Assembly (NCBI GenBank): GCA_947497085.1
Contig: CANMFE010000001.1
Coordinates: 806,001-870,000, forward strand
Reading direction: 5' to 3'
Length of the DNA: 64,000 nt
DNA from: an uncultured Sphingomonadaceae bacterium
GTDB taxonomy: Bacteria > Pseudomonadota > Alphaproteobacteria > Sphingomonadales > Sphingomonadaceae
The translations under genes were made by a program, and so were the position numbers. Below the pieces are notes generated by a model that saw only the letters and a program-made list of their open reading frames with translations, did not search any database and was not told the DNA's origin. Each line of letters begins with the position of its first letter. Position 1 is the stretch's first letter. This document shows positions 16,208-25,003 of the stretch, piece by piece.

Positions 16208-17956
16208 TTAGTCCAGTGCGGCCCGGATCAGCTCGAACACCCGGTCCCGGTCTGATAGCGCCAGAATCAGTGCAACATCGCCTTCGCGCAATTGGTCCAG
16301 GATATGCGCGGCCCCCTCGCTTGGTGACGCCGCCATCCGGACGGCATCTGCAGCAATTCCGCAATTTGCACATTCACTGGCGATCAATGCGGGAACCTCA
16401 CCCGGTGTGCGCCCGCGCAGATAATCTTCCAGCTCGGCAATGACAACAAGGTTCGGGTCAAATCCGATCGCACCTTTTGTCAAATCCCTTATTTCCTGGT
16501 CGGACCGGTCCCCGGCATGGCCAAGCAGCAGATATTTACGGTTGGCGGTGAGGTTTTCGATCAAAGCCGACATGGCTGACATGGCATGCGGATTATGCGC
16601 GAAATCAACGAACACCCGCGCACCTTTCACCATGAATTCGTTGCAGCGCCCAGGGTTCTGATCAGGGGATGCGGTGAACCGGGTCAGTCCCGCGATAATG
16701 GCGTCATTGTCTATGTCCATAGCCCTGGAAAGACCGATCGCCCCCATGACATTGTGGATATTGAAACGGGCCGATCCGCCCATTGTGATCGGAATATCAG
16801 CCGCTGCAATGCTTAACGCGACTGCCGTGCCATCAAAATAGCAGATATTTTCCCCGTCATACCAGCAGCATGGATTGCCCGTTTTGCGCGCCTGCCGGAT
16901 ATGCGTGTTGTCTTGCGACAGGGAGAACCAGCATTTGGTGCGGTCAAATGCCTCCCCATTGGCGACAACCAGCGGATCATCGGCGTTGAGCACCAGTACG
17001 CCATCGCGTGAAACCGCACGAGCGACAGCAAACTTGGCCTCAGCCAGTGCCTCTACCGTATTAACCCCATATTGCCCCAGATGATCTGCCGCTATGTTAG
17101 TGACAAGCGCAGCCCGCGCCTGAAATAGCGGCAGTCCGCGCCGCAATATCCCGCCGCGCGCAGTTTCCAGAAAAGCAATTTCCAGACGTTTGTCGCGCAG
17201 CAGCATACGTGCACCGCCAGGCCCAGAATAATCGCCATAGTCGAGCACATCATTACCAAGTTTCACATAATCGGTTGAGGTGGAACCTGCGACCAGTCCG
17301 GCCGCCTCGCCTATCGCGGTCGCGAGCCGCACACTGGTCGATTTGCCATTGGTGCCGGTAATCAGGGCAACCGGCAGGTTATGCAGCCTGTCCCAGTCAA
17401 TTGCGGATGGATCAGGAATATCATTCACGCCCCAGGCTTCGGACCCCTTGCCATGGCCAAGCGACACAAAATCATCGTCGCTCAATATATCAATATTCCT
17501 GGCATCCGCCGCCTCTTGCAAGCGGATCAACGCCGGATTTTCCTCAAGCGCGATTACCTCTTTCAGGTCCGCGGTCAGTTTGCCGAAATCTTCCGGCTCC
17601 TGCTCCAGCAATCTGCACGCGGCCAGATGCCAGGCTGTTTCAATCACAAACACGGCGGAATACAGCAGATCAGCGGGCGCTGAAATAAGCAGCGTTACAC
17701 CATTTTCGAAAATCCTGTGCGCGGTCCGGCTATCGGTCCAACCCAGCGCAGACAGGACCCGAGCCACTTCACCTTCCCAGACAGTAACCACGTCCGCTTT
17801 GTTGAAACCTACCACCAGAATATCGACCAGCGCGCCGCGGCGATCCCAGATCATGCCAGGGCCCGTAATGCGGCGACTGTCGTCCAGTATCAGCTGTGTG
17901 GATTCAGGCTGTGGAACAGTCAGATAGTTTTCGATTGTTTCAATATCTACCGGCAT
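16208..17956 (-). CDS. CphA paralogue with Mur-ligase domain but no ATP-grasp domain
   Basis: A 582-residue protein. The C-terminal two thirds are a Mur ligase-like domain with ITGTNGKSTSVRLA near 199-212, ETARGGILRRGLP, NIAADHLGQYG, LNADDPLV and DFAHNPHAM, each with a counterpart in the neighbouring CphA. The first 190 residues look like a degenerate CphA N-domain: YSAVFVIETAWHLAACRLLE resembles the CphA segment YNMVFAYIHRDVGLAACELA, and SLGHGKGSEAW resembles QFGHGKHQQR. The ATP-grasp domain that follows in CphA is missing. In CphA the Mur-like domain adds Arg to Asp side chains, so a related ligation is inferred. It lies 25 bases after cphA, last in the operon. Confidence 0.8.
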   Translation of the reverse strand: MPVDIETIENYLTVPQPESTQLILDDSRRITGPGMIWDRRGALVDILVVGFNKADVVTVWEGEVARVLSALGWTDSRTAHRIFENGVTLLISAPADLLYSAVFVIETAWHLAACRLLEQEPEDFGKLTADLKEVIALEENPALIRLQEAADARNIDILSDDDFVSLGHGKGSEAWGVNDIPDPSAIDWDRLHNLPVALITGTNGKSTSVRLATAIGEAAGLVAGSTSTDYVKLGNDVLDYGDYSGPGGARMLLRDKRLEIAFLETARGGILRRGLPLFQARAALVTNIAADHLGQYGVNTVEALAEAKFAVARAVSRDGVLVLNADDPLVVANGEAFDRTKCWFSLSQDNTHIRQARKTGNPCCWYDGENICYFDGTAVALSIAAADIPITMGGSARFNIHNVMGAIGLSRAMDIDNDAIIAGLTRFTASPDQNPGRCNEFMVKGARVFVDFAHNPHAMSAMSALIENLTANRKYLLLGHAGDRSDQEIRDLTKGAIGFDPNLVVIAELEDYLRGRTPGEVPALIASECANCGIAADAVRMAASPSEGAAHILDQLREGDVALILALSDRDRVFELIRAALD

Positions 17957-17981
17957 GATGGCTATTCCCCCGTGCTGCTAT

Positions 17982-20780
17982 TCAATCGCCATCTTCCTCA
18001 ACTTCTTTGGCGAGCCGGACGCCGCGGTCATCGACAATCAGCGACTGGTCGTCATTAACCAGGTCCTCATATGCCGGTGCCATCACCGGCTTGCCATCCG
18101 ACGGTGCCTGCTGCCGCAATTCTTCACCGCCAAAATGGACAATCTGCTTCCATGAACGGGTAACGTTATCACCGATAACAATCAGCAGATCTTTCTCCTG
18201 CCCCATTTCCAGCGCATGCTGGATCGCTTTCTGCTCGTCGGGAATAACTGTGATCGCATCTTCAGATACGCCATTTTTCAGCAACAGCTGTTTCATCATC
18301 TGCGGAATTTCGTCTTCGCCGCGTCCCCGGCGGTTATCATCTGCTTTCAGCACATAATGATCATAATGGCCGGCCAGTATTTCCACGGATTCAGCGATAT
18401 CTTCATCACGGCGATCACCCGGACATGACACGGCGATTATCTTGCGATGATACCCGTCCAGCTTGTCGACAAGGCCGGTCAGTTCGCCAAATGCTGCCGC
18501 ATTATGGGCATAGTCCAGAATGACACGGAAAGGCAGTTCATCAAATACGTTCATCCGGCCCGGTGCCTGACTGAATGTCGTGTTGAAGGTTTTCAGACCC
18601 ATGCGAATCTGGTCAATATCCTCGCCAAAACTATAAGCGATGGCGGCGGCAAACATGGCGTTCTGGACATTATGCGCCGCCTTGCCCTCAATTGTCGCAG
18701 GGATAAGGTGCGTCCAGAGCAGCGAGATATGCGTGCAATTGTCATAAATGGTAATCATGTCACCATTCATGCCTTTTTCAAGGACCGCTGCCTTGCCGCC
18801 CGCGTCAATATGCTGCTTCACCAGCGGGTGGTTGTGGTCCATCGTGACATAAAAGATATTTTCGGCATCACAGTGATCCGCCATCAGCAGGCAGTTTTTG
18901 TCATCAGCGTTCAGAACCACGGTATCGGTCGCAGCCTCCACCACGATACGCTTGATCTTGGCCAAATCTTCCAGCGTATCGACACCGCCCAGCCCCAGAT
19001 GGTCCGAAGCAACGTTCAGGCAAGCCGATACATTGGTACTGTCATAGCCAAGCCCGCTGCGTACCAGACCGCCGCGCGCGGTTTCCAGCACCGCAAAATC
19101 AACCGAGGGATCACGCAGCACCATCTGCGCCGATTTGGGTCCAGTCGTGTCGCCCTTCACAGTCTGTTTGCCATCTACATAGATGCCATCAGTGGTGGTC
19201 AGGCCGACCGTACGGCCACAGGTTTTCAGGATATGCGCCAACATGCGCGATGTCGTAGTCTTACCGTTGGTGCCGGTAATGGCGGCAATCGGAATGCGGC
19301 TAGGCGTACCTGCCGGGAACAACATGTCGATCACCTTGCCTGCCACGTCACGTGGTTCGCCTTCACTGGGCGCAACATGCATACGAAAACCCGGCGCTGC
19401 ATTCACTTCGACAATCGCACCGCCAATATCCTTGTAAGACTGCGAAATATCGTCAGTCAGGAAATCAACCCCGCCAACATCCAGTCCGACCGCCCGGATA
19501 GCGCGCACGGCCATTTCCCGGTTGTCAGGGTGCACCGCATCGGTCAGGTCTATCGCCGTGCCGCCCGTCGACAGGTTGGCGGTGTCGCGCAGATAGAATA
19601 TCTCGCCCTTTTCAAGCACCGTACCCTTATTATAACCTGCCTTATCCATCAGCCGCCGTGCCTGACTATCCAGTTCGAGCCGGGTCAGCACCTTTTCATG
19701 GCCAACGCCGCGCCGGGGATCCGCGTTCACTTCGTCAATCAGCGCGCCGATATTCTGCTTGCCGTCACCAACAACATGGCCTGGAACACGCTTGGCAACC
19801 GCCACCAATTCATTGCCGACAACCAGCATGCGGTGGTCAAATCCGGTGATATAGCTTTCCACCAGCACAGCCCGGCTCGTGCCCTGTTCCCGGGCGACAT
19901 CGAATGCAGTGGCCACTTCTTCATCGCTGGACAGATTGATGGAAACTCCGCGGCCATGATTGGCATTGAGCGGTTTGACAACCACCGGATATCCTACCCG
20001 CCGCGCCCCGCGCACGGCTTCGCGCGCACTGTAAACCATATATTGCTGCGGCACCGGCAGGCCAAGGTCATTAAGCAGGTTGTGCGTGTCTTCCTTGTCA
20101 CAGGATATTTCCACCGCAATATGCCGTGTCTCGCTGGTAATCGTCGCCTGAATTCGCTGCTGGTGCTTGCCGTGACCAAACTGGACCAGACTGTATTTAT
20201 TCAGCCGTAGCCACGGAACGTCGCGCTCCTCGGCTGCAGCGACCAGCGATGCCGTGCTGGGGCCAAAGGCATGTCGCTGCGCGCGTTTGATAAAGCTGCG
20301 CAGTTCGTCATCCCAGTCCCAATCTTCATCAAGTTCATAGCCCGTCTGCTTTTGCACTTCCTCCGGTAGCAGGTGCATCAGAAGTCTGATCGCAAGCTCA
20401 CACGCCGCAAGGCCGACATCGCGGTGAATATAGGCGAAAACCATATTATACTGGCCGGTCTCGCCTGTGGAGCGTGTCCGTCCGAACGTGACCTCGTTGC
20501 CCGCCACACATTGCAGTTCAAGCGCGACATGCTCGGTAATATGCGCCATCCAGGTGCCTTCATCCTCACGGAGCCGACGTATAAAACCGCCCGGCTCGCG
20601 GTAAGAACAGCCATGTTCCTCAAGGCCGGGAAGCGCCTCTATCAGGCCGTCGATAAAGCCGGTGCCAAGCTTTGCCGATGGCCATTCTTCGAGCACACCG
20701 ATATCAAGCACATGCCGGATAACCCGGAATTTCGCATATTGGTTGGGCCCTACGTAAAGGTTTGTCTTCAGTATTTTCAT
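17982..20780 (-). CDS. cphA: Cyanophycin synthetase
   Basis: A 932-residue enzyme that makes cyanophycin, a poly-Asp chain with Arg on each side chain, using ATP. The N-domain has HGCSYREPGGFIRRLREDEG and HITEHVALELQ at about 58-110. An ATP-grasp domain follows at about 220-470 (GYPVVVKPLNANHGRGV, VDFLTDDIS, IVEVNAAPGFRMHV). The Mur ligase domain starts near 495 with ITGTNGKTTTSRM, then ETARGGLVRSGLGYD, NVASDHLGLGG and DYAHNAAAFGEL. All three domains look intact. It lies 42 bases after cphB and 25 before the Mur-only paralogue, forming a three-gene operon. Confidence 0.96.
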   Translation of the reverse strand: MKILKTNLYVGPNQYAKFRVIRHVLDIGVLEEWPSAKLGTGFIDGLIEALPGLEEHGCSYREPGGFIRRLREDEGTWMAHITEHVALELQCVAGNEVTFGRTRSTGETGQYNMVFAYIHRDVGLAACELAIRLLMHLLPEEVQKQTGYELDEDWDWDDELRSFIKRAQRHAFGPSTASLVAAAEERDVPWLRLNKYSLVQFGHGKHQQRIQATITSETRHIAVEISCDKEDTHNLLNDLGLPVPQQYMVYSAREAVRGARRVGYPVVVKPLNANHGRGVSINLSSDEEVATAFDVAREQGTSRAVLVESYITGFDHRMLVVGNELVAVAKRVPGHVVGDGKQNIGALIDEVNADPRRGVGHEKVLTRLELDSQARRLMDKAGYNKGTVLEKGEIFYLRDTANLSTGGTAIDLTDAVHPDNREMAVRAIRAVGLDVGGVDFLTDDISQSYKDIGGAIVEVNAAPGFRMHVAPSEGEPRDVAGKVIDMLFPAGTPSRIPIAAITGTNGKTTTSRMLAHILKTCGRTVGLTTTDGIYVDGKQTVKGDTTGPKSAQMVLRDPSVDFAVLETARGGLVRSGLGYDSTNVSACLNVASDHLGLGGVDTLEDLAKIKRIVVEAATDTVVLNADDKNCLLMADHCDAENIFYVTMDHNHPLVKQHIDAGGKAAVLEKGMNGDMITIYDNCTHISLLWTHLIPATIEGKAAHNVQNAMFAAAIAYSFGEDIDQIRMGLKTFNTTFSQAPGRMNVFDELPFRVILDYAHNAAAFGELTGLVDKLDGYHRKIIAVSCPGDRRDEDIAESVEILAGHYDHYVLKADDNRRGRGEDEIPQMMKQLLLKNGVSEDAITVIPDEQKAIQHALEMGQEKDLLIVIGDNVTRSWKQIVHFGGEELRQQAPSDGKPVMAPAYEDLVNDDQSLIVDDRGVRLAKEVEEDGD

Positions 20781-20822
20781 GGGTTGCCCCCCTTTTCTGT
20801 TGGCCCTGTTATTTATGCGATT

Positions 20823-21674
20823 TTATAGACTGCAAACGCGCTGATCATCCTCTATGGGCGGAAATGCCTCGCGTGTGTTTAAATCATAGTGGCATCCCTC
20901 ATGCAGGATATCCAGTTTCAGCCCCAGCATGCTGAGGCCCTGACTGCGTCCTGCCGAATGCGCGGATGAATAGCTCATGTCGCCGCCATCAACGATGGTT
21001 ACTGTGCCCCTGCCGACAATGTCCATCACACTGTCCGGACCGATAAATGCCGCCGTATCCTCGTCTATCCCCATACCGAGCAGGAAGGGATTGAGCGAGA
21101 CTGCCGACAGGAGTCGGCCCAGCCGGTTGCGTTCCGAAAAATGCTGGTCGATCACTGCTGCATTGGTCAGCCCAAGGCCCGGCGCCAGCGTCGCGCCTCC
21201 TTCGGAAGGGCCCTGATCGGAAGCACCCCCTGCCATCATATGTTCAGACATAATTGACGCGCCCGCCGATGTGCCAGCCACCGGTACACCGCTGGCATTA
21301 CAGGTCCGGATCATCTGCGCAACCGCTGTCCCGCCCAATATGGTGCTCAGCCGGAGCTGGTTACCGCCTGTAATGAATATGCCGGTCGCCTGTGAACAGC
21401 GTTCGGCAAATTCGGGATTGTTGCAATCCTCACGGCTTGAAATCGGAATGCTGCTCACGGTGCCCGCGCCCAGCTTCTCGAATAGCTGCTCGTAAAGCAG
21501 GCCCGTGTCTTCCAACCGTGAAGCGGTCGGAAAAACAACAATATTCGCATCATGCCCGCCGGCAATTTCTACAAACCGTTCCAGGATGACCGGGTTTGTA
21601 TCCTTGTCTTCGCCGCCGCCAATCGGGATGATATATCCACGCTGGTCGCCTTGGCTAACTATCGCAGGGCACAT
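20823..21674 (-). CDS. cphB: Cyanophycinase
   Basis: A 283-residue peptidase of family S51 that degrades cyanophycin to beta-Asp-Arg dipeptides. The nucleophile Ser136 lies in GTSAGAS; FITGGNQLRLS at 100-110 and IIPIGGGEDKD at 15-25 are family motifs. There is no signal peptide, so it is cytoplasmic, fitting use of an internal store rather than secreted breakdown of foreign polymer. The start is fixed by an in-frame stop directly upstream, with AGGAAA as ribosome binding site. First gene of the cphB-cphA-Mur ligase operon. Confidence 0.94.
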   Translation of the reverse strand: MCPAIVSQGDQRGYIIPIGGGEDKDTNPVILERFVEIAGGHDANIVVFPTASRLEDTGLLYEQLFEKLGAGTVSSIPISSREDCNNPEFAERCSQATGIFITGGNQLRLSTILGGTAVAQMIRTCNASGVPVAGTSAGASIMSEHMMAGGASDQGPSEGGATLAPGLGLTNAAVIDQHFSERNRLGRLLSAVSLNPFLLGMGIDEDTAAFIGPDSVMDIVGRGTVTIVDGGDMSYSSAHSAGRSQGLSMLGLKLDILHEGCHYDLNTREAFPPIEDDQRVCSL

Positions 21675-21791
21675 TCACATTTCCTAGTCTACGCAAAAAT
21701 ACTGATCATATCAGCTGTTATGATTCTGCCAGATTTACAGAGCATTGCGGAAAAGGCCAAGCCAATAGTAATGAGATGCGGCATTCCTGCT

Positions 21792-21807
21792 CAAAGCGGC
21801 CGCTTTG
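21792..21807. promoter_or_regulatory. 16-bp perfect palindrome between cphB and the ABM gene
   Basis: CAAAGCGG followed by CCGCTTTG, a perfect palindrome 118 bases upstream of cphB and 105 bases upstream of the divergent small monooxygenase gene. The symmetry suits a dimeric regulator. The rest of the 21675-21912 gap shows no other structure I can name. Confidence 0.35.
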
Positions 21808-21912
21808 CAGTATGGGGTTTACATCCAATAAGGCGAGCTAAAATTACACCAAGGCTCGTTTTCCATCCGGGACTGACCTATATGCTTTCATGAACCATAT
21901 ATGAGGGGCATT

Positions 21913-22218
21913 ATGATCATTGTTATTGGCAGCGTCATATCATCTCAGGAAACACATGCGCAGATATCGCAGCTTAGCCGGGAACATGTTGCGCGTTCAC
22001 GCGCCGAACCAGGATGCATTGCGCATAACGTTCATATCGACCTTGAAGATGAAAACAGGTTTGTTTTTGTTGAATACTGGACTGACATGACTGCGCTGAT
22101 GACACATTTTTCCGTTCCTGAATCGCGCGAATTTGCAGATGCATTGACACAATTATCATCCACGCCGCCTGATCTGAAAATTTACAGTTCCGAAGAGATA
22201 AGTCCTGGCAATTCCTGA
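21913..22218 (+). CDS. Antibiotic biosynthesis monooxygenase (ABM) domain protein
   Basis: A protein of 101 residues with the ABM ferredoxin-like fold: IIVIGSVIS, then LSREHVARSRAEPGCIAHNVHID, FVFVEYWTDMTALMTHFSVPESREF. Family members act as dimeric quinol monooxygenases or haem-degrading enzymes; YgiN-like quinol oxidation is the nearest guess but is not shown. The ATG at 21913 sits just after GAGGGG; an upstream ATG at 21901 would add four residues. It begins 240 bases from divergent cphB. Confidence 0.75.
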   Translation: MIIVIGSVISSQETHAQISQLSREHVARSRAEPGCIAHNVHIDLEDENRFVFVEYWTDMTALMTHFSVPESREFADALTQLSSTPPDLKIYSSEEISPGNS

Positions 22219-22331
22219 CCCGTTGCACATATGCGTAAATTGCGATGCTTAAGAGCACTGCCAGGCTCTGGCCGTAGAGAGACGAGATTATATGCCGTGC
22301 ATTTTTCCAATGATAAAAAGGCCTTGAACGA

Positions 22332-23312
22332 ATGACTCTATCTGTTTTGTCGGTCATCGCCGGACTCCTGCTATTATTTGGCGGCGGTGAAGTTTTGGTA
22401 CGCGGATCAGTGCAATTGGCGGAACGCCTGGGCGTTTCATCGCTCATCATCGGCCTGGTCGTGATTGGCTTTGGCACTTCGATGCCTGAACTGGTCACCA
22501 GCCTGCAGGCGGCGCTTGATGGAACGCCTGATGTCGCGTGGGGCAATATTGTCGGTTCCAATATCTCGAACAGCGTATTCATATTGGGTGCAGCTGCCCT
22601 TGCAGCACCGATCGTGCTGGACGCGAACGGACTGAAACGCGACGCGGCTTTCGGTTTCGCGATATCCATATTGCTGTGGTTGCTGGCCATGGCTGGCCTG
22701 ATATCCGTCATCACAGGTCTGGCACTGATATGCCTGCTATTTGCTTATTTGGGCTATGCCTATTATGAAGAAACACATGATGCCCCGGCCCATGGTGCAG
22801 CCTATGACAAGGGCGCGGCGCATTCGATTACCTTGCCCGAAACCGATCTGGAAACTGCCGGATGGGCCAAACCGGTACTGATGACAGTCGCAGGGCTGGC
22901 ATTGCTTATTCTGGGCGGTAAATTACTGGTCAGCGGCGCAGTCACCATCGCAACCTATATCGGTCTGTCAGAGGCTGTTATCGGGCTCACCATAGTCGCG
23001 ATCGGCACATCATTACCCGAAATGATAACATCGGTCATTGCTGCATGGCGCGGCGAAGGTGAAATTGCGCTGGGCAATATAGCCGGATCAAATATCTATA
23101 ACATATTGGGCATAGGCGGTGCGACGGCAATCGCAAGTCCAGGCCCCTTGCCTGCCGCCGTTGTCGGATTCGATGTACCGATACTGCTTGCCACCAGCCT
23201 GATATTACTGCTGATTATCAGCACCCGGAAAATTATTGGCCGTATGGCAGGCGCGACCCTGCTGATCGCCTATGCCGCTTATCTTGCTCTGACGATCGCG
23301 AATTCTGCCTGA
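22332..23312 (+). CDS. Calcium/sodium antiporter (CaCA family)
   Basis: A 326-residue inner-membrane exchanger of about ten helices, in the family of E. coli YrbG. The two inverted alpha repeats are clear: GFGTSMPELVTSLQAAL followed by GNIVGSNISN in the first half, and AIGTSLPEMITSVIAAWRG followed by GNIAGSNIYN in the second. The acidic residues of these repeats bind the ions. It probably exports calcium in exchange for sodium or protons. It precedes the polysaccharide cluster by 190 bases and seems unrelated to it. Confidence 0.92.
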   Translation: MTLSVLSVIAGLLLLFGGGEVLVRGSVQLAERLGVSSLIIGLVVIGFGTSMPELVTSLQAALDGTPDVAWGNIVGSNISNSVFILGAAALAAPIVLDANGLKRDAAFGFAISILLWLLAMAGLISVITGLALICLLFAYLGYAYYEETHDAPAHGAAYDKGAAHSITLPETDLETAGWAKPVLMTVAGLALLILGGKLLVSGAVTIATYIGLSEAVIGLTIVAIGTSLPEMITSVIAAWRGEGEIALGNIAGSNIYNILGIGGATAIASPGPLPAAVVGFDVPILLATSLILLLIISTRKIIGRMAGATLLIAYAAYLALTIANSA

Positions 23313-23410
23313 GCCACAAATATTACAGTTTTACGTAAAATTTTCCATACAATTGTAACAGTTAGCAACATAAGCTGGAATTTCACGCTTTATCACGCTA
23401 TAAACACATT

Positions 23411-23474
23411 CTAGCGCGTGACAAACGGTTCTGCTTGATATGCAATTTGTATCGCGCCTAGGGGAAATACCCCT
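23411..23474 (+). promoter_or_regulatory. Structured leader of the polysaccharide cluster with two overlapping hairpins
   Basis: In the 190-base gap before the priming transferase, CTAGCGCG (23411-23418) with ACAAA (23421-23425) can pair with TTTGT (23446-23450) and CGCGCCTAG (23453-23461). A second hairpin, AGGGG-AAATA-CCCCT (23460-23474), shares bases 23460-23461 with it, so the two cannot both form fully. The start codon is 29 bases further on. A separate palindrome TTTTACGTAAAA is at 23329-23340. Confidence 0.35.
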
Positions 23475-23502
23475 CTCCATCAGATAAAACTAAGGATTAT
23501 CC

Positions 23503-24966
23503 ATGGCTTCGCGTGCAAATGACAATCGGCTATCCAGCGCGCCTGCGTCCGGCAAGCCTTTGCTGGCATTTTCTGCAGGCGACGACTATGATGGCTATGT
23601 GCTTAATCCGGAAAAAAAAGTGGCGGTTCAGTCGAGAGGCAAGGGTAGAAAGCGCATTGCTCTCTCGTTGCTTGCGGCAGTGCTGGACCTTGCTGCGATA
23701 ATTACCGCATTTACGATTGCCTGTATTGTCCGTCTGGGCGGTATCAACACGGACCAACTTTTCAACCTGCTGATTGTCACAATTCCTATCTATTTCGGTA
23801 TAGCTTTCAATAACCGCGCCTATAATATCCGGGCACTAGTCAAGTTCGGGACCAGCCTGCAACGCAGCACATTATCCCTGATTTTTGCCGTTGCAGCTGT
23901 GATGCTGATGCTTTTCTTCCTGAAAGTGGGGGCAGAATTTTCTCGCCTTATTTTTGCGATGGGCACTATCGGCTCGATTGCCCTTATAGCATGCGAGCGA
24001 CTGCTTGTCCGCCAGATCGCATGGAGAATATTAGGCAGGAATCCGATGTCGGAACTTGTCATCTACGACCGTATTGAAATGAAAGAACAGGATAGCGCGG
24101 ATGCAATAGATGCCAAGGTTAATGGCATTCACCCCGATTCATCCAATCCGCTCAACATCCAGCGGCTCGGCCTAGCGGTACAGGACATGGATTATGTTAT
24201 TGTCCGCTGCAAAGCAGAACACCGTGATGATTGGGCGCATGCACTTAAAGCGTTGGACGTGAACGGACAGATTATCGTGCCGGAACTAGCGGCCCTCGCA
24301 CCGCTTTCCATGACAAGATATGATGGGCAAGTTGCCCTCACCGTATCCAGCGGACCACTCAAATGGAACCAGCGCCTGCTGAAACGTGCTTTTGACCTTG
24401 CCTTTGTTTTTGCGGCACTCCCTGTCTTAGCTATCCCGATGCTGATCACGGCAATAGCAATCAAACTGGAATCGCCCGGCCCCGTGCTTTTCAAACAATC
24501 CCGCATCGGCCTTGGCAACAGGCCATTCAACATATTGAAGTTCCGCAGCATGGCCGCAGAAAAATGCGACGCACATGGTGAACAGTCCACGTCACGTACG
24601 GACAGCCGTGTCACCAAAGTCGGGGCCTTTATCCGCAGGACAAGCATTGACGAGCTGCCTCAGCTCCTTAACGTTCTCATGGGCGATATGAGCGTTGTCG
24701 GACCGCGCCCCCATGCTGTGGGTTCTACAGCAGAAGATGCCTTGTTCTGGGACATTGACCATCGTTACTGGCACCGCCACACCATCAAACCTGGCCTTAC
24801 TGGTCTTGCGCAGGTACGTGGTTTCAGGGGGGCTACCGAAAAACGCTCTGATCTGGAAGGGCGGCTGCAGTCCGATCTGGAATATCGCACGACATGGTCG
24901 CTATGGAATGATATTAAGATCGTGCTTTTGACCTTCCGCGTTCTGGTCCATAAAAACGCTTTTTAA
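23503..24966 (+). CDS. Priming polyprenyl-phosphate sugar phosphotransferase
   Basis: A 487-residue membrane enzyme of the WbaP/WcaJ type that transfers a sugar-1-phosphate from a nucleotide sugar to undecaprenyl phosphate, starting each polysaccharide repeat. Residues 45-180 contain four hydrophobic helices, followed by a soluble nucleotide-binding-like region. The catalytic domain begins near 294 (KRAFDLAFVFAALPV) and has ESPGPVLFKQSRIG, FNILKFRSM, TSIDELPQLLNVLMGDMSVV and GPRP. Glucose or galactose phosphate is the usual substrate; which one cannot be told. The start is preceded by TAAGGATTAT. First gene of the cluster. Confidence 0.92.
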   Translation: MASRANDNRLSSAPASGKPLLAFSAGDDYDGYVLNPEKKVAVQSRGKGRKRIALSLLAAVLDLAAIITAFTIACIVRLGGINTDQLFNLLIVTIPIYFGIAFNNRAYNIRALVKFGTSLQRSTLSLIFAVAAVMLMLFFLKVGAEFSRLIFAMGTIGSIALIACERLLVRQIAWRILGRNPMSELVIYDRIEMKEQDSADAIDAKVNGIHPDSSNPLNIQRLGLAVQDMDYVIVRCKAEHRDDWAHALKALDVNGQIIVPELAALAPLSMTRYDGQVALTVSSGPLKWNQRLLKRAFDLAFVFAALPVLAIPMLITAIAIKLESPGPVLFKQSRIGLGNRPFNILKFRSMAAEKCDAHGEQSTSRTDSRVTKVGAFIRRTSIDELPQLLNVLMGDMSVVGPRPHAVGSTAEDALFWDIDHRYWHRHTIKPGLTGLAQVRGFRGATEKRSDLEGRLQSDLEYRTTWSLWNDIKIVLLTFRVLVHKNAF

Positions 24967-25003
24967 GCGCCCGGCCTTTGCGGGCTCATACAGGAAACCG
25001 GCT

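Noticed and set aside
18447..20210. Long plus-strand open frame (587 codons) opposite cphA
   Set aside because: It is the mirror frame of a strongly conserved gene and shows no recognisable domain; codon bias on the minus strand explains its length.
21720..21893. Possible 57-codon open frame between cphB and the ABM gene
   Set aside because: No ribosome binding site and no recognisable sequence; the stretch looks like a promoter region.
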